From NCBI RefSeq assembly GCF_016862435.1, contig NZ_BOMY01000033.1:431907-495906 (forward strand): a DNA stretch of 64,000 bases, given 5' to 3'. Source of the stretch: Paractinoplanes tereljensis. Its GTDB lineage: Bacteria; Actinomycetota; Actinomycetes; Mycobacteriales; Micromonosporaceae. Of this stretch, positions 32,464-39,694 are shown in pieces; positions within the stretch are counted from its first letter, which is position 1; each line of letters opens with the position of its first letter. The position numbers and the translations under genes were made by a program. The notes under the pieces are model-generated. The model made no database searches. It saw only the letters and a program-made list of their open reading frames with translations, and was not told the DNA's origin.

Positions 32464-33168
32464 TCAGGGATTCATCGATTCCGGCTCGGCGCCGGCCAGG
32501 AACTCGTCCACCGCCGCCTTGAACACCTCCAGACGCGACAGCACGCCGCCCTCCGGTTCCTCCTCCTCGATCAGGGCCAGCAGGATGTGCCCGGTGCCGA
32601 CGACCGGCTGCCCGGTGCGGGTCATCTCCCGGAAGGTCAGTTCCAGGGCCTTGCGGGCGCGCGCGTCGTAAGGGACGAGGTCGGGCGCCGGGCCGTCGGT
32701 GGCCGGCAGGGCGGCGGTCGCCGCGCTGCGCACGGCTTCGAGATCAAGACCCTGCGCGGTGAGGGCCTGGCTGCCGAGGTTGCCGGCCTCTTCCAGTACG
32801 CCGAGCAGCAGGTGCTCGACGTGGATCTCCGGGTGCCCGCCCGTCTTCGCGATGTTCATCGAGGCGAGCACGGCGGCGCGGGCGGGCGTGGTGAACCGGT
32901 CGAAACCCTGCTCCTGGCCCTTGGGGACGAACCGTTTCTGGGCGGCCTGCTTGGTGACGCCCATGCTGCGGCCGATCTCGGTCCAGGACGCCCCGGAGCG
33001 GCGGGCCTGATCGACGAAGTGGCCGATCAGGTGGTCGGCCAGGTCGCCCAGGTGGTCGCCGAGGATGACCGCGTCGGACAGCCGCTCCAGGACGTCGTCG
33101 GGCCGGTTGGAGTTGATCGCGTGGATGAGTTCGTCGAGGCGGACGGGTGGAACGATCTGCTGCGTCAT
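32464..33168 (-). CDS. Fused HTH-Clp_N regulator, ClpC2-like (locus B)
   Basis: A 234-aa protein with two modules. Residues about 8-75 hold a helical region and a helix-turn-helix (ASWTEIGRSMGVTKQAAQKRF). Residues about 90-225 are a full Clp N-domain of two repeats: FTTPARAAVLASMNIAKTGG with VEHLLLGVLEEAGNLGSQAL, and YDARARKALELTFREMTRTG with TGHILLALIEEEEPEGGVL. No AAA ATPase is present. Mycobacterial ClpC2 has a comparable free Clp_N domain that captures ClpC1-targeting peptides. The position of ClpC1 Phe80 (PFTPRAKK) appears to be Tyr here (PYDARARK). Two palindromes abut its start, indicating autoregulation; an ABC exporter lies downstream. Confidence 0.85.
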   Translation of the reverse strand: MTQQIVPPVRLDELIHAINSNRPDDVLERLSDAVILGDHLGDLADHLIGHFVDQARRSGASWTEIGRSMGVTKQAAQKRFVPKGQEQGFDRFTTPARAAVLASMNIAKTGGHPEIHVEHLLLGVLEEAGNLGSQALTAQGLDLEAVRSAATAALPATDGPAPDLVPYDARARKALELTFREMTRTGQPVVGTGHILLALIEEEEPEGGVLSRLEVFKAAVDEFLAGAEPESMNP

Positions 33169-33219
33169 GCCGTCAACCCTAGGTTGACGATGCTCGGTCC
33201 GTCAACGTCTGGTTGACGG
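33169..33219 (-). promoter_or_regulatory. Tandem operators and leaderless promoter of HTH-Clp_N locus B
   Basis: Palindrome 1: CGTCAACC (33171-33178) with GGTTGACG (33182-33189). Palindrome 2: CCGTCAAC (33199-33206) with GTTGACGG (33212-33219). Centres are 29 bp apart, as in locus A. On the minus strand TTGACG (33200-33205), 18 bp, TAGGGT (33176-33181), 7 nt, ATG 33168. Both palindromes lie inside the last codons of the upstream APH-family gene, whose TAG stop is the centre of palindrome 1. Confidence 0.75.
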
Positions 33220-34048
33220 TGCGGCGGCCGAGGGCGGCGAACTCCGGCTTCAGCGTGTCGTAGTAGTGCCAGGCGCCCAGGCCGAACAGCAGCGCCCAGG
33301 CCCGGCCTCGTTCCCAGGTCGCGTCGTCGACCGCCAGGCGGTTTCGGAAGACCTGCCGGGCCGCCGGGTCGAACAGGGCCCACGCCGCCATCAGGTCGCA
33401 GGCCGGGTCACCGACCCCGGCGCACCCGAAGTCGATCACCGCGTCCAGCCGGCCGTCCCGGTAGAGCACGTTGGTCGGCAGCAGGTCACTGTGCACCCAC
33501 ACCGGCGCCCGCTCCCAGCCCGGCAGCTCCAGTCCGGCGTCCCACAACGCCGCGGCCCCCGGCACATCGAGATCGCCGAGGGCCTCCCGTACGTACGCGT
33601 CTGATTTTTGGTAGTTGCCGGCTCGATAGGCGGCCGGCGCGTCCGCCGGCACGGGCGCGGCCTGCAGGGCCGCCACGAAATCCCCCAGGGCCGTCGCCGC
33701 CGCGACACTGTCGCCCATCCGGTGATCACCGGGCCGCCACGCATAGACCGACCACGGCATCGGATACCCCGCGGCGGGCCGGCCCAGGCCGACCGGTGCC
33801 GGCACCGCGAGAGGCAGAAACGGCGCCAGGTACGGCAACCAGCGCTGCTCCTTGACCACGTTGCCGGCACTGCGCGGCATCCGTGGCAGCCGCACCACCA
33901 GGTCGTCCCCGAGCCGGAACATGACGTTGTCGGTGCCCGCCGCCGGAACCGCCCGCAGCGGCCGCCCGGCCCAGGCCGGGAACTGCTCGTCGACCAGCCC
34001 TCGCACCAGGTCTGCGGAGATGTCCAGCTCATCGTCGTGCAGTTTCAT
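33179..34048 (-). CDS. APH-family phosphotransferase (locus B)
   Basis: A 289-aa kinase-like protein of the macrolide/aminoglycoside phosphotransferase superfamily. The nucleotide-binding lobe has GTDNVMFRLGDDLVVRLPRMPRSAGNVVKEQRWLPYL, with Arg/Lys for ATP. The catalytic loop VWVHSDLLPTNVLYRDG (HSDxxxxN, near residue 195) and the metal-binding VIDFGCAGVGDPACDL (near 215) are intact. The QRWLP and SVYAWRPGD signatures resemble the group often annotated as aminoglycoside phosphotransferases, but substrates of such actinobacterial proteins are mostly untested. It overlaps the ribosome-protection gene by 4 bp. Its 3' end contains the operators of the HTH-Clp_N gene. Confidence 0.87.
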   Translation of the reverse strand: MKLHDDELDISADLVRGLVDEQFPAWAGRPLRAVPAAGTDNVMFRLGDDLVVRLPRMPRSAGNVVKEQRWLPYLAPFLPLAVPAPVGLGRPAAGYPMPWSVYAWRPGDHRMGDSVAAATALGDFVAALQAAPVPADAPAAYRAGNYQKSDAYVREALGDLDVPGAAALWDAGLELPGWERAPVWVHSDLLPTNVLYRDGRLDAVIDFGCAGVGDPACDLMAAWALFDPAARQVFRNRLAVDDATWERGRAWALLFGLGAWHYYDTLKPEFAALGRRTVNQTLTDRASST

Positions 34049-35943
34049 GACGCCTCCCTCGCGCCGGCGCGGCGTACCACGCGCAGCAGGTATTCCTTGC
34101 GGTCGAGGGGATCCGGGCCGGTCCGGTCCCGCGACGGCGCCGGCCCGCGCACCGGGGCGTAGTGGTCGAACGCGCTGTCCAGGACCCCCTCGCCGCGGGT
34201 CAGCGCGGGCAGCCGCCGCTGCAGCTGGTGGACCATGGCCGCCGGGATCTCCCCGTCGATCCCGGCCGGGCCGGTCGACAGCGGGATCGCCCGCAGCCGG
34301 GCCAGCAGCGGCAGCACCGCCGGCACGCAGTCGGCCGGCACCTCGGCCCGGAACGCGTGCACCGGCTCGAGCACCACCGTCCCGGCCCGGTGCAGCGCCG
34401 CCATCACCACCAGGGGCGTCACGTTGCGGAAGTCGGCGCCGGTCGACGACATGCTCTTGTCGAACACCCCGTGCGCATGGCTCTGCCGCGCCGAATACCC
34501 GGAGTGGGTCATCACCACCCGGCAGTCCGGGACCGGCCAGCCGTGCAACCCCTGCCGCAGCGTCTCGCGGACGCTCTGCTCGACCGCGGTGAAGAACGCC
34601 AGCGGCATCGACCCCAGCTCCACTCCCAGACCGAATTCGACACCCGGCTTGGGTGCCGGGGAGATCCGCAGGCCGACCGTGGCCAGGAACGGGTTGGGGT
34701 CGACCTTGTTGAACTCGACCGCCTCCCCTACCCCGGCCGGGCGCTCGATGTGCAGGGTGGTGGTCTCCCGGAAGGTCACCTGAAGGCCGTAGCGCTCGGC
34801 CAGGGTCGCCTGGATGACCTCCTTCTGCACCTCCCCGTAGAGCGACACGTACACCTCGTGCCGCTCGTCGTCCTGACGCAGATTGATCAGCGGATCCTGC
34901 TCGGCCAGGTCGGCCAGCGCGGCGTGCAGGTCGCCCCGGCGGGACGCCAGCACCGCGGTTTCCAGGCTGGGCGGCGCGAATTGCGCCTGTCGCGCGGCTT
35001 CCGGCCGTACGCCGATGGGGTCCCCGATCTTGATCTTTGTCAGGCCGCGGACCGTGCCGATCTGACCCGCCCGGATCTCGCCGGCCGGGCGGGTCGTGCC
35101 GTCGGCGAACACCTCCAGGCCGGTGACCCGGTCCGCACCGACGGTGTCGCGGACCCGCAGCGAGCCGCCGAACATCCGCAGGTAGGCGATCTTCTCCCCG
35201 GCCGGGCCCCGGTCGACCTTGAACACCGTGCCGCTGGGGTGTTTCGCGCGGCGCGCGGCCGGCAGCAGGGTGGTGATGCCGCCGATCAGCTGATCGATGC
35301 CGGCGCCGGTGATCGCCGACCCGAAGTACACCGGGTGGACCTTCTCCCGGACCCGCAACGCCGGCGAGACGTCGTCCACCAGGGCGGTCAGCACCTCGTC
35401 GTCGTGGTCGGCCAGCCGCAGCCAGTCGACCTGTTCCTCGGTCGCCGCCGTTTTCGTGCCGATCGCGGTGACCCGGCTCATCGGCACGATCGCCGGGCTG
35501 ATCCGGGCCGCGATCTCGGCGAGGACCCCGTCCTCGCGCGCCCCACCCCGGTCGATCTTGTTGACGAAGATCAGGGTGGGGATGCGCAGCCGGTGCAGGG
35601 TGCGGGCCAGAACCACGGTCTGCGCCTGCACCCCCTCGACCGCGGAGATCACCAGGACCGCCCCGTCGAGCACGCCGAGGACCCGTTCCACCTCGGCGAT
35701 GAAATCCGGGTGGCCGGGCGTGTCGATCAGGTTGACCGTGCGGCCGCGCAGCGTGAACGACACCACCGCGGACTTGATGGTGATGCCGCGGCGGCGTTCC
35801 AGGTCGAGAGTGTCGGTGCGGGTGCTGCCGTCGTCGACACTGCCCAGTTCGTCGATGACACCGGCGGCGAACAACAGCCGCTCGGTGAGGCTGGTCTTAC
35901 CGGCGTCTACGTGCGCCAGAATCCCGAGATTGAGCGTTTGCAA
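34045..35943 (-). CDS. Tet(M)/OtrA-type ribosome protection GTPase
   Basis: A 632-aa translational GTPase related to EF-G, of the length of Tet(M)-class factors. G1 AHVDAGKTSLTERLL (about 10-24), switch I RRGITIKSA, G3 DTPGHPDF (about 74-81), G4 NKIDRGG (about 128). Domains II-V follow, including a C-terminal NVTPLVVMAALHRAGTVVLEPVHAF as in tetracycline-dislodging factors. It should remove tetracycline-like drugs from the ribosome; actinomycete members can also be self-protection genes. Start is TTG at 35943, with GAGGG about 10 nt upstream; an in-frame TGA two codons earlier excludes a longer form, and alignment with Tet(M) MKIINIGVLAHVDAGKT fits. A short upstream ORF overlaps its start. Confidence 0.9.
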   Translation of the reverse strand: MQTLNLGILAHVDAGKTSLTERLLFAAGVIDELGSVDDGSTRTDTLDLERRRGITIKSAVVSFTLRGRTVNLIDTPGHPDFIAEVERVLGVLDGAVLVISAVEGVQAQTVVLARTLHRLRIPTLIFVNKIDRGGAREDGVLAEIAARISPAIVPMSRVTAIGTKTAATEEQVDWLRLADHDDEVLTALVDDVSPALRVREKVHPVYFGSAITGAGIDQLIGGITTLLPAARRAKHPSGTVFKVDRGPAGEKIAYLRMFGGSLRVRDTVGADRVTGLEVFADGTTRPAGEIRAGQIGTVRGLTKIKIGDPIGVRPEAARQAQFAPPSLETAVLASRRGDLHAALADLAEQDPLINLRQDDERHEVYVSLYGEVQKEVIQATLAERYGLQVTFRETTTLHIERPAGVGEAVEFNKVDPNPFLATVGLRISPAPKPGVEFGLGVELGSMPLAFFTAVEQSVRETLRQGLHGWPVPDCRVVMTHSGYSARQSHAHGVFDKSMSSTGADFRNVTPLVVMAALHRAGTVVLEPVHAFRAEVPADCVPAVLPLLARLRAIPLSTGPAGIDGEIPAAMVHQLQRRLPALTRGEGVLDSAFDHYAPVRGPAPSRDRTGPDPLDRKEYLLRVVRRAGAREAS

Positions 35944-36004
35944 GCGTCATGTCCCTCACGGTGAGCCGGATTCCTTCCTGGGTGGACATGTACGCAGCGC
36001 GCAT
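35897..36004 (-). CDS. Upstream leader ORF overlapping the ribosome-protection gene
   Basis: A 35-codon reading frame starting at ATG 36004, with an AAGGA ribosome site at 36012-36016 and a 7-nt spacer. It begins MRAAYMSTQEGIRLTV, ends in a run of Arg codons, and stops with TAA at 35897-35899, inside the first codons of the tet-like gene in another frame. The main TTG start lacks strong features of its own, so translation of this leader could control access to it. Tet(M) is known to be controlled through a leader peptide; whether this is one is inference. Confidence 0.45.
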   Translation of the reverse strand: MRAAYMSTQEGIRLTVRDMTLANAQSRDSGARRRR

Positions 36005-36047
36005 CTCGGTTTCCTTATCGCTAGGTGGTTGGTGCTCGGTCAGCTCA

Positions 36048-36419
36048 TCAGAGCTTCGGGCCGCGGGCAACCGATTTGTCGGCCTCGCGGCGGCCGCGCT
36101 TGCCCAGCGGCACCACCGACATGTCGACGGCCTGCGAGGTGAGGTCCTTCACCGGGTAGCCGTGCCCGGCCATCCAGTCGGCGGCCTTGCGCTCGGCGCG
36201 GGCGGCGGCTTTCGGGATGTCGGCCTCCTCGTCGACCTCATCAGCGAACCGGAACGTGAAGAACGGCCGGGCCGGCAGGTCGTAGGTCAGATGCCCCTCG
36301 GCCGTGTATTCGGTGTGCAGGAAGTCGTGCTCGGCCTGCTTGGCGACCAGCTCGGCCAGCGCAGACTCACTCAACCCGGCGAACTTCCCCCGCACGGTGA
36401 CCCGAATAGTCCGGCTCAT
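36048..36419 (-). CDS. DUF6204-like small protein
   Basis: A 123-aa cytoplasmic protein matching, from memory, actinobacterial DUF6204: RVTVRGKFAGLSESALAELV, then HDFLHTEYTAEGHLTYDLPARPFFTFRF and a central AAARAERKAADWMAGHGYPVKDLTSQAVDM. The pattern is a small alpha/beta domain. Function unknown. The ATG at 36419 stands directly upstream of the leader/ribosome-protection operon in the same direction, 44 bp from the leader start, so read-through is possible. No obvious promoter was recognised. Confidence 0.72.
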   Translation of the reverse strand: MSRTIRVTVRGKFAGLSESALAELVAKQAEHDFLHTEYTAEGHLTYDLPARPFFTFRFADEVDEEADIPKAAARAERKAADWMAGHGYPVKDLTSQAVDMSVVPLGKRGRREADKSVARGPKL

Positions 36420-36567
36420 TACCTCTCCCTCTTAGTCGGCGCTGCCTCTTCGGCGGCGCGGTCTTTCCGGCGGCCAGTATCCGGGGCGCACCCCCGATCG
36501 CGACACCGAAATACCCGTCGGACTCACGGTGCGATTTCCCGGCAGCCCCCGATGCCACCATGCGGCC

Positions 36568-37341
36568 ATGCGCTTCCGTGAATACGCCAGCTACCGGCCG
36601 CCGCAGCCACCCACCCCGGCCCGCCCCCACGACACCCACCACCGCTGGCTGCGCGACGACATCGCCTGCGACATCCTCGGCGACGACCCGGCCGCCCCCG
36701 CCGCCTGCCTGCTGGGCGAGATCCGCACCGCCGGCTTCGCCGACACGTTCCTGCTGGTGGTAGCCGACGACGGCAAACTCGAATACCGGGTAGAACGAGG
36801 CGCCGGCAGCGTAGAGGTAGACCGAGACCTGGCCCTGATCGCCGCCCACGCCCTGCAACGCCTGGTAGACGACCCGGCCGCCCGCCTGGCCAACGGCATC
36901 TTCCGCGCCGCGATCTGGGCCGCCACCACCTCCCCGGCCCGCACCCAGACCAGCGGCCTGGAGTGGATAGCCACCTTCGACCAGACGGACAGCCACTTCG
37001 CCGTGCCCGGATTGCCAGGATTGCTCCCAGGGGACCGGCGCTTGGCCCGAGCCTTGGCCCGGATGCTCGGCTCCCCGGCAGACCTGGCCGCCCAGCGCCG
37101 CTTCGACGCCGCCATCGACGCCGCCGCCCTGCGGGCAGGCCGTCCCACCGCCCGCCTGACCGCCACCACAGTGCTAACCCCGGCCGGCGTAACCGCGGCT
37201 CTGACCGGCACCGACCCCGACCCGTCCCGCACGGCCGCGATAGCCGGCCTGGCCGTAACCGGCGACTGGCCCCCGGACGGTGCCCCTGACTTGCTGATGG
37301 CCCCGACGGTCCGCTGGCACGGCCGCGACTGGCACCTCTGA
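36568..37341 (+). CDS. Conserved protein of unknown function
   Basis: A 257-aa protein that I cannot assign. It starts MRFREYASYRPPQPPTPARP, then has DTHHRWLRDDIACDILGDDPAAP, which reads like a helical core. Most of the remainder is Ala/Arg-rich and helical, with a FLLVVADDGKLEYRVERG beta segment near residue 75. It has no signal peptide, membrane helix or metal motif. Codon use is strongly GC-rich (many C/G third positions), unlike the lower-GC gene pair immediately downstream. An in-frame start 13 codons earlier is possible. Confidence 0.6.
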   Translation: MRFREYASYRPPQPPTPARPHDTHHRWLRDDIACDILGDDPAAPAACLLGEIRTAGFADTFLLVVADDGKLEYRVERGAGSVEVDRDLALIAAHALQRLVDDPAARLANGIFRAAIWAATTSPARTQTSGLEWIATFDQTDSHFAVPGLPGLLPGDRRLARALARMLGSPADLAAQRRFDAAIDAAALRAGRPTARLTATTVLTPAGVTAALTGTDPDPSRTAAIAGLAVTGDWPPDGAPDLLMAPTVRWHGRDWHL

Positions 37342-37480
37342 GGACGCTCTTAACGGCCCTGAGCTGCCACGTATCCGCATAGGCTGTTCGGATATGTCCA
37401 TCTGGCAGCATTCGTGGTTCGCTGTCAATGGTGCGGCTTCGTTACCACCAAGCACAGCGATAACACTCGCGGAGGTCGAC

Positions 37481-37654
37481 ATGGCCGAAGATGAATTGGA
37501 AGATCCGGAAACTGTCAGGCCGGAATCGAAGGACGACGGCAAATCTGATCAAGCTACCGAGGATGACGCCAAGGCGTCCAGCGCGCTGGAAAAAGCGACG
37601 TCCTGGGTCGTAATGAGAATAGTCGGATCCATCCACGGCTCATCCCCAGAATGA
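37481..37654 (+). CDS. Small acidic protein, first gene of a low-GC pair
   Basis: A 57-aa protein starting at ATG 37481, with GGAGG at 37471-37475 at ideal spacing; an in-frame ATG at 37394 without such a site is rejected. The sequence is dominated by Asp, Glu and Lys (AEDELEDPETVRPESKDDGK) and ends in a short hydrophobic stretch TSWVVMRIVGSIHG, which may be an amphipathic helix. Its stop overlaps the ATG of the next gene (ATGA), so the two are co-translated. Base use is visibly less GC-rich than in neighbouring genes. Function unknown; it may be a partner or antagonist of the membrane protein. Confidence 0.55.
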   Translation: MAEDELEDPETVRPESKDDGKSDQATEDDAKASSALEKATSWVVMRIVGSIHGSSPE

Positions 37655-38142
37655 GCAATCCCGGGAATATCTATTTCGATTTCATCGAGCAGGAACTGAC
37701 GGCGGAGCGTGCGCGTATGTCATCCCTCGACTCGCGGTCTGCGTCAATCGTCGCCTCGTCGGTGACGCTTGCCGGATTGATCGGAATTGGTGGAGCGCTC
37801 GCGTCGCCCGGGGTGATCCGCCAGAACGTGGTTTCATCAATTCTTCTGACGTGCGCGATCGGGGCCTTTGTGTGCGCATCGCTGCTTGGCATCCTGAGTG
37901 GACGTCGACGCCTACTCAAAGCAATTTCCGACGAAACGCTCAAGGATATGATCAGTGATCAACATTGGACAGATTCGGAGGAGCTGGCACAGCGGGCGGT
38001 CGCCTTCGTCAAAGTCCAAACTATCTGCTCAATTCGCGCAAGCAATGCGAATCGGGGGAAAATATTGACAGCCGCGCTTATAGCTCAGATTGCCGCGCTT
38101 GCACTTGTAGCGAGTTACGCCTCTGCCCGCATCCTCCTGTGA
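37651..38142 (+). CDS. Three-helix membrane protein, SLATT-like
   Basis: A 163-aa protein with an N-terminal cytoplasmic helix (FDFIEQELTAERARMSSLDSR), two transmembrane segments at about 30-50 (ASIVASSVTLAGLIGIGGAL) and 60-84 (VVSSILLTCAIGAFVCASLLGIL), a cytoplasmic helical domain, and a third segment at about 137-162 (LTAALIAQIAALALVASYA). This two-helix hairpin plus late helix recalls SLATT/Pycsar-type membrane effectors of anti-phage systems, but no nucleotide-sensing gene is adjacent and the likeness is only topological. The gene uses many A/T third positions, unlike its surroundings, suggesting acquisition by transfer. Confidence 0.65.
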   Translation: MSNPGNIYFDFIEQELTAERARMSSLDSRSASIVASSVTLAGLIGIGGALASPGVIRQNVVSSILLTCAIGAFVCASLLGILSGRRRLLKAISDETLKDMISDQHWTDSEELAQRAVAFVKVQTICSIRASNANRGKILTAALIAQIAALALVASYASARILL

Positions 38143-38176
38143 CCTCGAACGTCAAGGATTCAGGCCGGGAGGTCGT

Positions 38177-38608
38177 TCAGTCCAGAAGTCGGCCGAGGAG
38201 AGCCGACTGGCCGGCGGCGAGAACGTGGCCCTGGGCGAGGGGCAACCAGTAACACTCGAAGCGGATCGGTGGTCTGTCGCCGTCTCCGCGCTCCTCGGAG
38301 AACCAGCGCTGCGGCACCTGCGGGGAATCGATCGACAGATGGTAGAAGTGCCGGACGTGGATGGCGTCGGCATACGGCCGCATGTCGAACTCGCTCGCCC
38401 CTAGGTACCGCTCCACCCGGAACCCGTCCAGGCCGGTCTCCTCGGCGGCCTCACGCAGCACTGCCACCTCGGGCAGTTCCCCGTCCTCGACGGTTCCGGC
38501 GGGAACCTGCAGCCCGGATTGATCGAAGCCGGCATCGTCGGCGTGCAGAAAGACCAGAAGCCGGCCATCCCGCACGACATAGGCGACAACCTTCTGCGGT
38601 CTCAGCAC
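38177..38608 (-). CDS. NUDIX hydrolase
   Basis: A 143-aa NUDIX enzyme with a full Nudix box, GTVEDGELPEVAVLREAAEE then TGL (residues about 38-60; pattern G-x5-E-x7-REUxEExGU). The N-terminus VVAYVVRDGRLLVFLH is the first beta strand pair. It hydrolyses a nucleoside diphosphate linked to some moiety; the substrate is unknown. It lies one base downstream of the alpha/beta-hydrolase gene on the same strand, so the two are probably one operon. Confidence 0.88.
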   Translation of the reverse strand: MLRPQKVVAYVVRDGRLLVFLHADDAGFDQSGLQVPAGTVEDGELPEVAVLREAAEETGLDGFRVERYLGASEFDMRPYADAIHVRHFYHLSIDSPQVPQRWFSEERGDGDRPPIRFECYWLPLAQGHVLAAGQSALLGRLLD

Positions 38609-38609
38609 C

Positions 38610-39155
38610 TCAGGGCCAGCTGATCTCGTCGCAGAATTCGGCGGCGGCCTCTACCACCTGGGACAGGATCGCTATCGACGCGGTTACCGGGCCTGGGACG
38701 TACATGCCGTGGTCGGCGTCGGGGACCTCGAAGACGTGCGGGGTCAGGCGGCGGGCCGTGTCGCCGTTCCAGGCTCGGTCGTCGGTGCCGCCGATCAGCA
38801 GGAACGGGGCCGTCGCCCGTTCCAGGGCGGCCACCACGTGCGGCAGCTGCAGCAGCGGGGTCAGCCAGATGGCCGGCAGGTCGCGTTCGGCGGCCAGCGC
38901 CGCCGCGTTCGTGCCCAGGGACTTGCCGATCAGCAGCGGACGGCCGCCCAGCTTGTCGAGCAGCGGGGTCACCTCGGCCCGGACCCATTCGACGGTGGCC
39001 GGTTCGTAGATCTCGGGGATGCCGGGCGGGGTGCTGACCCAGTCGTGCCGGTGCACGGTGGCGCCACGCGACTCGGCCAGGTCGGCGGTGTAGAGCGGCA
39101 GCGGGGACAACGTGCCACCCATGCGGCCCGGCAGCACCACGACATCGTTAGCCAT
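38610..39155 (-). CDS. Small alpha/beta hydrolase
   Basis: A 181-aa alpha/beta-hydrolase-fold protein. The nucleophile elbow is LLIGKSLGTNAAALAA (Ser near residue 80; G-x-S-x-G as GKSLG). The acid candidate is in FLLIGGTDDRAWNG (Asp near 128), and the catalytic His in VPDADHGMYVPG (near 150). This is a compact member without a lid domain, similar to RBBP9/dienelactone-hydrolase-like proteins. TAGGGT lies 6 nt before the ATG on the minus strand, suggesting a leaderless start. Substrate unknown. Confidence 0.8.
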   Translation of the reverse strand: MANDVVVLPGRMGGTLSPLPLYTADLAESRGATVHRHDWVSTPPGIPEIYEPATVEWVRAEVTPLLDKLGGRPLLIGKSLGTNAAALAAERDLPAIWLTPLLQLPHVVAALERATAPFLLIGGTDDRAWNGDTARRLTPHVFEVPDADHGMYVPGPVTASIAILSQVVEAAAEFCDEISWP

Positions 39156-39164
39156 TCAACGACC

Positions 39165-39656
39165 CTAGTGGGGGGCGAAGCGGAACGCGATCCCGCGCGG
39201 ATCCGGCACCTCGGCCAGGCCGTCGACCTTGGTGAAGCCGGCCAGCCGGGTCAGCGCGTCGCCGGCCGTGCCGGTGCCGCCGAGTTGCACCAGGATGCCG
39301 GTGAAGGTCAGCCACGCGTCGGCGGTGAGTTCGGCCGGGCCGTGGTGGTCGATGTCGCCGGCCACCGTCACCAGCACCCGGATGCGCGGGCCGTCCTGTT
39401 CGGTGATCCGCAGGTCGATCCGGTCGTAGCGGTGGTGCCCACCGTCGTGGACGCAGGCCTCGACCGGTTCGGCGAACGAGTCGCAGGTCGCGGCGGCACC
39501 CGCCATGTCCTGCCAGCCGGCGGCCGGTAAAGGCAGCCATTCCACGGTCAGGGCGGCCGGGCCACCGTCGATCGGGATGCGGAAATTCCAGGTCAGCGCC
39601 GGTTGCACGCCGACCGTCTGGTTGTCGAAGAGCAGCCCGTGCCATTCACCACCCAC
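39165..39656 (-). CDS. Conserved protein of unknown function
   Basis: A 163-aa soluble protein starting at GTG 39656 (EWHGLLFDNQTVGVQPALTWNFRI). It is beta-rich, with alternating hydrophobic residues (LTVEWLPLPAAGW, RIRVLVTVAGDIDHHGPAELTADAWLTF), and ends GLAEVPDPRGIAFRFAPH. One Cys pair (TCDSF, EACVHDG) is present. I do not recognise a family. It sits 9 bp upstream of the hydrolase gene, so it may be the first gene of that small operon. No motif suggests enzymatic activity. Confidence 0.6.
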   Translation of the reverse strand: MGGEWHGLLFDNQTVGVQPALTWNFRIPIDGGPAALTVEWLPLPAAGWQDMAGAAATCDSFAEPVEACVHDGGHHRYDRIDLRITEQDGPRIRVLVTVAGDIDHHGPAELTADAWLTFTGILVQLGGTGTAGDALTRLAGFTKVDGLAEVPDPRGIAFRFAPH

Positions 39657-39694
39657 GGCGGGGAGTCTCCCACAACCGGACTCGGGCCCTGAAA

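Noticed and set aside
37394..37480. Longer start (ATG 37394) for the small acidic protein
   Set aside because: No ribosome-binding site; the ATG at 37481 has GGAGG at ideal spacing and begins the acidic segment.
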